Positions 58,946-64,000 of a DNA stretch of 64,000 nucleotides are shown one piece after another (the stretch's first letter is position 1; every line of letters begins with the position of its first letter). Source of the DNA: Paenarthrobacter nitroguajacolicus. GTDB lineage: Bacteria; Actinomycetota; Actinomycetes; Actinomycetales; Micrococcaceae. The stretch lies in NCBI RefSeq assembly GCF_029952445.1, contig NZ_JAQPPK010000015.1, forward strand, positions 1 through 64,000. Direction: 5' to 3'. Made by a program: the position numbers and the translations under genes. Under the pieces are notes generated by a model. It was given only the letters and a program-made list of their open reading frames with translations. It ran no database searches and had not been told where the DNA came from.

Positions 58946-59778
58946 GGCGCCGAGACCGTGATCGTGACGGTGTCCGAGGGGGAAGCAGCAGCGTGCCAGC
59001 CATCGCGTTTTTCCCGGTTCCAGGTCTGGCCAGCCACGTCCACCTGCGTGACGGAAAGGGCCTTGGCATTTGCCACGGCCCAATGCGCCACAGCCCATGC
59101 CTGCGTTCCCGTGATGTCGAGCTGGACCGAGCGGCCCTGGACGGTGGCCGCCTGGGTGCCGAACGCCGTCGTGAGTTCATCGACGACGACGGAAGGGTCA
59201 CCGGCCGCTTCGGGCATGCGCAGTTCGCAGTTCAGCGAGGACTCCGAGTGTCCTGTCAATGCGGATGCGAACGCCCGGCCCATGGGCTCATGTTGGGCGT
59301 AAGCGCGGGGAAAGGCTGAGCGTTGGACCGCCTGGGCGGCCTGGGTGATTTCCATGGTCTCGTAGCCAGGTATCTTCACCAGGCCGTCGTAGAAAGCGTT
59401 CGTAGCGTAGACGGGGTCCATGATCTGCGCCTCGGTGCCCCAGCCCTGGGAGGGCCTTTGCTGGAACAACCCGCGGGAATCCGGCCCGGCGTCGTCACCG
59501 TAGTTGATGTTGCGTAGCCTGGATTCCTGCATTGCGGTTGCCAGCGCAATGCTTGCCGCCCTGGGCGGCAGGCCACGCTTGACGGAGATGGCCGTGATGA
59601 GCGATGCGTTCGCGGACTGGTCCGTCGCGAGCTCGTGACTTTCAGAACCGACGACGGCGACGCAGCGCTCCGTGACCAGGGTCTCGGAGCGCTGCAGTAC
59701 AGCGACGATCGCGTAGATGGCGCCTGCTACCAGGGCCAGGGCCAGCACCGCAACGATGGCGCGGCGGAACCGGCGCAC
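58936..59778 (-). CDS. Secreted lysozyme-like (transglycosylase-like) protein
   Basis: A 280-residue protein with an N-terminal membrane anchor (FRRAIVAVLALALVAGAIYA). Its domain (LATAMQESRLRNINYGDDAG, then SRGLFQQRPSQGWGTEAQI and DPVYATNAFYDGLVKIPGYE) resembles the lysozyme-like fold of actinobacterial proteins, often mis-named heavy metal transporters. Glu in AMQESRL is the likely catalytic acid. GTG 59778 has AGGAGG upstream. It lies 13 bp after dapD and so is probably co-transcribed. Role in wall turnover is inferred. Confidence 0.75.
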   Translation of the reverse strand: MRRFRRAIVAVLALALVAGAIYAIVAVLQRSETLVTERCVAVVGSESHELATDQSANASLITAISVKRGLPPRAASIALATAMQESRLRNINYGDDAGPDSRGLFQQRPSQGWGTEAQIMDPVYATNAFYDGLVKIPGYETMEITQAAQAVQRSAFPRAYAQHEPMGRAFASALTGHSESSLNCELRMPEAAGDPSVVVDELTTAFGTQAATVQGRSVQLDITGTQAWAVAHWAVANAKALSVTQVDVAGQTWNREKRDGWHAAASPSDTVTITVSAPST

Positions 59779-59791
59779 GGATGTCCTCCTG

Positions 59792-60817
59792 CTAGTTGGC
59801 GTGAAGGGCTTCGTTCAGCTCCACCGTCTGGCCCTTGCGCGGAAGGACTTCCACGCCGCCGGTGGTGGAGTTGCGACGGAACAGCAGGTTGGGGACGCCG
59901 GAGAGTTCCACGGCCTTGATGATCTGGCTGGTGTCTTCGCCATTCTCGTCCTTGGGGCCCGGCACGCGGACGCGGGTTCCTGCGGTGACGTAGAGGCCGG
60001 CTTCCACCACGGAGTCATCGCCGATGCTGATGCCAACACCGGAGTTCGCACCCAGGAGTACGCGTTCTCCCAGGGAGATCTTTTCCTTGCCGCCACCTGA
60101 GAGCGTGCCCATGATCGAGGCGCCGCCGCCCACGTCCGTGCCGTCGCCGGCCACGACGCCTGCGGAGATGCGGCCCTCAACCATGGACGTGCCGAGGGTT
60201 CCGGCGTTGAAGTTCACGAAGCCTTCGTGCATGACGGTCGTGCCTTCGGCGAGGTGGGCACCGAGGCGGACGCGGTCGGCGTCGGCGATGCGCACTCCGG
60301 TGGGGACAACGTAGTCCACCATCCGCGGGAACTTGTCCACGCCGTAGACCACGACGTTGCCCCGCTTGCGCAGGCGGGCGCGGGTCAGTTCGAAGCCGTC
60401 AACGGCAGCCGGACCGAAGTTGGTCCAGACCACGTTGGGAAGCTTGCCGAAGACGCCGTCGAGGTTGATGCTGTTCGGCTTGACCAGGCGGTGGGAGAGC
60501 AGGTGCAGGCGCAGGTAGGCGTCGGCGGTGTCTGCCGGGGCGGCGTCGAGGTCGATCTGTGCGAAGACCACCTTCTGCTCGGTGCCACGGTCGGCGTCCT
60601 TGCCCTCTTCGGCCAAGGCAGTGAGTGCGGGGTCTGCGTTTTCGACGTCGCGCAGGGTCTCGGCAGCAACGCCAAGCGATGGTGCCGGGAACCAGACGTC
60701 CAGAACGGTTGCTTCCCCTGAGGCCGAAGTGGCTATGGTGGCGAGGCCGAATCCGTAAGCTGATCGATCGTTGGCGGGCGCGTTTGCGGGCGCAGCAGAA
60801 GAAGCAGTTTCAGTCAT
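59792..60817 (-). CDS. dapD: Tetrahydrodipicolinate N-succinyltransferase
   Basis: A 341-residue left-handed beta-helix acyltransferase of the actinobacterial DapD type. An Ala-rich N-terminus is followed by the N-domain ([20 protein letters not shown]) and hexapeptide repeats from [20 protein letters not shown] to [20 protein letters not shown]. It uses succinyl-CoA in lysine/meso-DAP synthesis. A leaderless start is indicated (TAGACT six bases upstream). It is divergent from dapE, with 85 bp between. Confidence 0.95.
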   Translation of the reverse strand: MTETASSAAPANAPANDRSAYGFGLATIATSASGEATVLDVWFPAPSLGVAAETLRDVENADPALTALAEEGKDADRGTEQKVVFAQIDLDAAPADTADAYLRLHLLSHRLVKPNSINLDGVFGKLPNVVWTNFGPAAVDGFELTRARLRKRGNVVVYGVDKFPRMVDYVVPTGVRIADADRVRLGAHLAEGTTVMHEGFVNFNAGTLGTSMVEGRISAGVVAGDGTDVGGGASIMGTLSGGGKEKISLGERVLLGANSGVGISIGDDSVVEAGLYVTAGTRVRVPGPKDENGEDTSQIIKAVELSGVPNLLFRRNSTTGGVEVLPRKGQTVELNEALHAN

Positions 60818-60829
60818 GGGCCAAGTCTA
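60817..60829 (-). promoter_or_regulatory. dapD -10 box, leaderless start
   Basis: On the minus strand TAGACT (60829-60824), six bases, ATG 60817. Confidence 0.6.
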
Positions 60830-60890
60830 TCCAGCAGGCGGAGGTCGGCTGAAACCCGTCTCATGCCGTAGGGGTCGCATTTGTTGGCAT

Positions 60891-60903
60891 TAAGCTGAAG
60901 GGG
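60891..60903 (+). promoter_or_regulatory. dapE -10 box, leaderless start
   Basis: TAAGCT at 60891-60896, six bases, GTG 60903. GAAGGG between them might also act as an SD. Confidence 0.5.
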
Positions 60904-62027
60904 TGACCCTGAACCCTGCTCCCGCCCTTCTTGACCTGCGCCAGGACGTTGCCCTTCTGACTGCCGCAATCATCGACTTCAACAGTGTCTCCGGCAACGA
61001 GACCGAACTGGCCGACGCCGTTGAGGCCGCCTTGCAAGCGATCGGCTCTTACACGGTGGTCCGCGACGGAGACGCCATCATCGCCCGCACGGAGCTTGGC
61101 CGCCCGGAACGCGTCATTCTCGCAGGACATCTGGACACTGTTCCGTTGCCCACAGTTGAGGGATCGTTGGGTACCGTCCCGGCAACCTGGGAATCGGGGA
61201 CACCGGGGGAGGGCGTGCTTTATGGCCGCGGCACCACGGACATGAAGGGCGGCGTCGCGGTTCAGCTCGCGCTTGCGGCAACACTGTTCGACGCCGGGCG
61301 GCAGCCGGACAAGGATGTCACCTTCGTCTTTTACGACCACGAGGAAGTGGAAGCGGTCAAGAGCGGCCTGGGCAGGCTGGTACGAAACCACGGGGAGCTG
61401 CTGACGGGCGACTTCGCGATTCTCCTTGAGCCGACGCACGGCACAGTCGAAGGCGGGTGCAACGGAACCAGCCGCTTCGAGGCCACCACGGTGGGCGAAA
61501 CCGCCCACTCCGCACGGGCATGGATGGGCGTCAACGCCATCCACGCTGCCGCCCCGATCCTGGAACGGTTGGCCGCCTACGAGCCAAGGACCATCAACGT
61601 GGACGGCCTCGACTACCGCGAAAGCCTTAACGCCGTGAAAATCAACGGCGGGACCGCCGGCAACGTGATCCCGGACCGCTGCGTCGTGGAGATCAACTAC
61701 CGCTTCGCCCCGGACAAGACACCCGATGAAGCAGAAGCCCACGTCCGTGAACTCCTCGAGGGTTTCGACGTCGTCCGGACCGACGCCGCTGCCGGCGCGC
61801 GCCCCGGATTGAACCACCCTGCTGCCGCGTCCTTCGTGGCCGCCGTGGGTGCCGAGCCCAAGCCCAAATACGGCTGGACCGACGTCGCGCGTTTCAGCGA
61901 GCTGGGAATCCCGGCGGTGAACTTCGGTCCCGGCGATCCGCTGCTGGCGCACAAAGACAACGAACACGTCGACGCCGATGCCATCCGTGAGTGCCTGCGT
62001 GCACTGCGGACGTGGCTGGCGCCGTAG
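60903..62027 (+). CDS. dapE: Succinyl-diaminopimelate desuccinylase
   Basis: A 374-residue M20 metallohydrolase with two zinc ions. Ligand and catalytic regions are LAGHLDTVPLP, YGRGTTDMKGGVAVQL, FYDHEEVEAVKSGLG and the end FGPGDPLLAHKDNEHVDADA. The dimerisation domain has VGETAHSARAWMGVN. It removes succinate to give LL-DAP. With DapC and DapD in the same window it fills the succinylase branch. A bidirectional terminator follows. Confidence 0.94.
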   Translation: MTLNPAPALLDLRQDVALLTAAIIDFNSVSGNETELADAVEAALQAIGSYTVVRDGDAIIARTELGRPERVILAGHLDTVPLPTVEGSLGTVPATWESGTPGEGVLYGRGTTDMKGGVAVQLALAATLFDAGRQPDKDVTFVFYDHEEVEAVKSGLGRLVRNHGELLTGDFAILLEPTHGTVEGGCNGTSRFEATTVGETAHSARAWMGVNAIHAAAPILERLAAYEPRTINVDGLDYRESLNAVKINGGTAGNVIPDRCVVEINYRFAPDKTPDEAEAHVRELLEGFDVVRTDAAAGARPGLNHPAAASFVAAVGAEPKPKYGWTDVARFSELGIPAVNFGPGDPLLAHKDNEHVDADAIRECLRALRTWLAP

Positions 62028-62048
62028 TCCGGGGTCTCCGCACAACGA

Positions 62049-62087
62049 AAAGAAGGTCCGCAGCCGGGTTGGCTGCGGACCTTCTTT
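62049..62087. terminator. Bidirectional terminator, dapE / glutamate permease
   Basis: A perfect 17-bp stem (62049-62065 with 62071-62087), loop gggtt, with flanking A and T runs on both sides. Confidence 0.92.
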
Positions 62088-62098
62088 CTGTTGCGGGT

Positions 62099-62992
62099 CT
62101 ACTTCTTGTCCGGACCCTCTACCGAATCCTTGGCAAGGGGGTCGTTTCCGCCCACCATGAGGCCGGTGCGGAGGCTCGGTGCAGCCACACCGCCGGCGGC
62201 TTTCTTGGAACCGCGGCGTTCGATCATGATCGCGATCCGGGACACCGTGAGGTTGATCAGGATGTAGATGGCAGCGCCTACAAAGAATGCCGGGAAGAGG
62301 AAATCCGGGCCAAGGAAGTCTGCCATGATCTGGATCTTCCGCAGGAGTTCTTCATAGCCAACGATGTAGCCGAGCGAGGTGTCCTTGAGCAGTACCACCA
62401 GCTGCGCCACCAAGGACGGAAGCATGCGCCGCACTGCCTGGGGGAACTCGATGGACATCCGCGACTGGAAGCTACGCAAGCCTATGGCCAGGCCGGCTTC
62501 ACGCTGTCCCTTGGGGAGGGACTGGATGCCGGCGCGCAAGATTTCAGCAAAGATGGCGGCGTTGTAGAGGGTCAGGCCCACCACTACGGCCTGGAACTGG
62601 CCTGTGGCAAACACCAGCAGGATGAACAACATCATGAGGACCACGGGCATGCCGCGGAGGAACTCAAGAACCACCTGCGTAGGAATCCTGACCCAGGCGA
62701 TCAGGGAGATGCGCAGCAAACAGAGCGCGATTCCCAGTGGGAAGGCGATGACGGCTGCGACGGCTGCCGCTGCCAGCGTGGAAAGGATGCCTTGACCGAT
62801 CAGGTTCCAAACATCCGGCGCCATAGGACCGTAGAAGATCTCCCAACGGTCGGCGTCGAAAATCCCTTGCTGCGCCAGGGTTGTGACGGCTATGGCCAGG
62901 ACACCGAGGATGATCAGGATTCCTGCCGCGGAACCGATGAGCGAGTAAAGGCGGGCCTTGGGCCCGGGCACGTCGTACAGGACCGAGGTCAT
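62099..62992 (-). CDS. gluD: Glutamate-type ABC permease (GluD-like)
   Basis: A 297-residue HisMQ-type amino-acid permease. An N-terminal helix and long loop (RWEIFYGPMAPDVWN) are followed by five helices and the EAA loop AGLAIGLRSFQSRMSIEFPQ; the last 30 residues are polar. It is the second permease of a gluBCD set and overlaps gluC by four bases. The loop before the EAA motif (AGIQSLPKGQREA) fits the His/Glu/Gln/Arg family. Confidence 0.88.
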   Translation of the reverse strand: MTSVLYDVPGPKARLYSLIGSAAGILIILGVLAIAVTTLAQQGIFDADRWEIFYGPMAPDVWNLIGQGILSTLAAAAVAAVIAFPLGIALCLLRISLIAWVRIPTQVVLEFLRGMPVVLMMLFILLVFATGQFQAVVVGLTLYNAAIFAEILRAGIQSLPKGQREAGLAIGLRSFQSRMSIEFPQAVRRMLPSLVAQLVVLLKDTSLGYIVGYEELLRKIQIMADFLGPDFLFPAFFVGAAIYILINLTVSRIAIMIERRGSKKAAGGVAAPSLRTGLMVGGNDPLAKDSVEGPDKK

Positions 62993-63639
62993 CGGGCAAT
63001 CGCCACCTTTCGTTCAACAAAGTGCGCCAACAGGCCCAACGGAACCGTGATCAAGAGGTAGAAGAAGGCCACCCCGAGGAGGATCCAGAGGACTTGGTCG
63101 CCGTAGTCGTTGGAGAGCTTGCGGCCGTAACCAAAAAGCTCCAGGACGAAGAACGCGCCGGCTACCGAGGAATTCTTCACCAGAGCGATCAGGATGTTGA
63201 TCAGCGGGGGGATGACGGTACGCACGGCCTGGGGAAGGACAATGAAGCCCAGGACCTGGGTAAAGGTCATGCCGATACTGCGGGCAGCTTCGGCCTGACC
63301 TACTGGCACGCTGTTGACACCGGAACGGACGGCTTCGGCGATGAAGGCGGCCGTGTAACTGCTCAGCGCAATGATGGCGGCAACTTCGAACTGTTCGAAC
63401 TTGACGCCCAGCCGGGGGAGAACGATGGCTGCGAAGAAGAAAATGATGGTCAACGGGGTGTTACGGGCTACTTCAACATAGAACATGCTGAAGCCGCGGA
63501 GTGCTGCCACGGGGGAAACCCTCATGGCCGCCAGGAGTGTGCCGACAATGAGGGCAATGATTCCTGAAATTACGGAGAGATACAGGGTTCGGAGAAATCC
63601 GTCCCAGTATTCGGGGAGGCTTGCTATGACGGCGTCCAT
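62989..63639 (-). CDS. gluC: Glutamate-type ABC permease (GluC-like)
   Basis: A 216-residue HisMQ-type permease with five helices. YWDGFLRTLYLSVISGIIAL at the N-terminus, then EVARNTPLTIIFFFAAIV and the EAA loop SVPVGQAEAARSIGMTFTQV are typical. It partners the next gene and is preceded by a binding-protein gene whose end is at 63731. A hairpin lies between the two. Confidence 0.9.
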   Translation of the reverse strand: MDAVIASLPEYWDGFLRTLYLSVISGIIALIVGTLLAAMRVSPVAALRGFSMFYVEVARNTPLTIIFFFAAIVLPRLGVKFEQFEVAAIIALSSYTAAFIAEAVRSGVNSVPVGQAEAARSIGMTFTQVLGFIVLPQAVRTVIPPLINILIALVKNSSVAGAFFVLELFGYGRKLSNDYGDQVLWILLGVAFFYLLITVPLGLLAHFVERKVAIAR

Positions 63640-63688
63640 GGCTTCCTTTGGCTGCAGCTAATCAGGGAACTGGGTCCTGGAGTCGTCA

Positions 63689-63717
63689 ACTGCCGCCGCC
63701 AGGCGGGCGGCGGCAGT
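63689..63717 (-). terminator. Hairpin between binding protein and permease genes
   Basis: A perfect 12-bp GC stem (63689-63700 with 63706-63717), 5-base loop. It sits in a 91-base gap between gluB and gluC and probably favours the binding protein. Confidence 0.75.
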
Positions 63718-63730
63718 CAACGGATCCCGA

Positions 63731-64000
63731 CTAGTAGCGGTTGATCGCAGGCAGTTCAGGAGTGGTCTTGATGACCTTGCCCGCAGTGGCTTCCCAAGCC
63801 TTCTTGTAATCGCCGTCCTTCTGGAGGGCCTCAAGCTGGTCGTTGATCCAGTTGCGGAAGACTGTGTCGTCCTTCTTCAGGCCGATGCCGTAGGGCTCCT
63901 TGGTAAAGGTTTCGTCCGAAGCAAGCTTGAAGGCGTCCGGTTCCTTGTCCACATAGCCTGCGAGGATGACGTTGTCCGTGGTGACGGCAACTACCTGCTT
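63731..64000 (-). CDS. gluB: Glutamate-binding protein, 3' part (GluB-like)
   Basis: The C-terminal 89 residues of a family 3 solute-binding protein; the 5' part lies beyond the window. The visible part reads AVTTDNVILAGYVDKEPDAF, then ETFTKEPYGIGLKKDDTVFR and WINDQLEALQKDGDYKKAWE, the usual C-lobe of glutamate/glutamine-binding proteins. It ends in PELPAINRY. It precedes gluC and gluD on the same strand. Confidence 0.88.
   Translation of the reverse strand, partial: KQVVAVTTDNVILAGYVDKEPDAFKLASDETFTKEPYGIGLKKDDTVFRNWINDQLEALQKDGDYKKAWEATAGKVIKTTPELPAINRY

Noticed and set aside
60861-62045. 394-codon minus-strand frame
   Set aside because: Antisense shadow of dapE; no family motifs.

Overview
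The window looks like chromosomal DNA from a high-GC actinobacterium of the Micrococcaceae, most likely Arthrobacter or Paenarthrobacter. The evidence is strong G/C bias at third codon positions, many GTG and TTG starts, actinobacterial gene orders (FmdB / 5-FTHF cyclo-ligase / galU / rimJ / Rv0996-like; xseB-xseA-ispH-ychF; typA ... fdxA-dapC; dapD/dapE) and gluBCD-type glutamate transporter genes. The genus is inferred from gene content and style, not from a search.

Layout. 1-4750: folate, UDP-glucose and N-acetyltransferase genes and a three-TM membrane protein. 4782-7160: tRNA-Ala(CGC) followed by a sporadically distributed DUF6119/TIGR04141-type gene and an ORF-poor stretch, the clearest accessory segment. 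7163-12800: two regulator/transporter or regulator/membrane pairs and a UbiB-type kinase. 12856-14767: UspA, paired CrcB fluoride channels and ferritin. 14805-23937: ZapE ATPase, CorA, two Lrp/AsnC regulators, three MFS-type or TMEM175-type membrane proteins, a LysR regulator and a nitronate monooxygenase. 23979-29758: a BadF/ROK-type sugar kinase, pirin, GH35 beta-galactosidase, Nudix hydrolase, a candidate His-rich mini-ORF and RsgA. 29914-33441: a four-gene osmoprotectant ABC operon. 33562-42011: aminotransferase, PPK2, exonuclease VII, IspH, RmuC and YchF. 42138-43719: a small acidic protein, a DUF1877 protein, and an HTH-MNT antitoxin beside a HepT toxin gene broken by a nonsense codon. 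44034-49424: an oligopeptide ABC transporter. 49515-62027: TypA, ferredoxin, DapC, citrate synthase, GalE, a TetR regulator, DapD and DapE (the succinylase branch of lysine/meso-DAP synthesis is represented three times). 62099-64000: glutamate-type ABC permeases and the end of their binding protein.

Themes. About nineteen genes have a TANNNT hexamer placed 6-8 bases before the start codon, which fits leaderless transcription and was used to choose starts. Very strong inverted repeats act as terminators after many transcription units, and two lie just after binding-protein genes of ABC operons. Short tandem repeats recur at gene 3' ends, three times containing the stop codon. No CRISPR array, rRNA operon, insertion sequence or integrase gene was recognised. 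The best candidates for unusual biology are the tRNA-linked DUF6119 gene, the MNT antitoxin with a disrupted HepT, the Rv0996/GlpR-like gene lacking its usual moeA/glp neighbour, two mini-genes under 50 codons, and a 23-bp-arm palindrome abutting galE.
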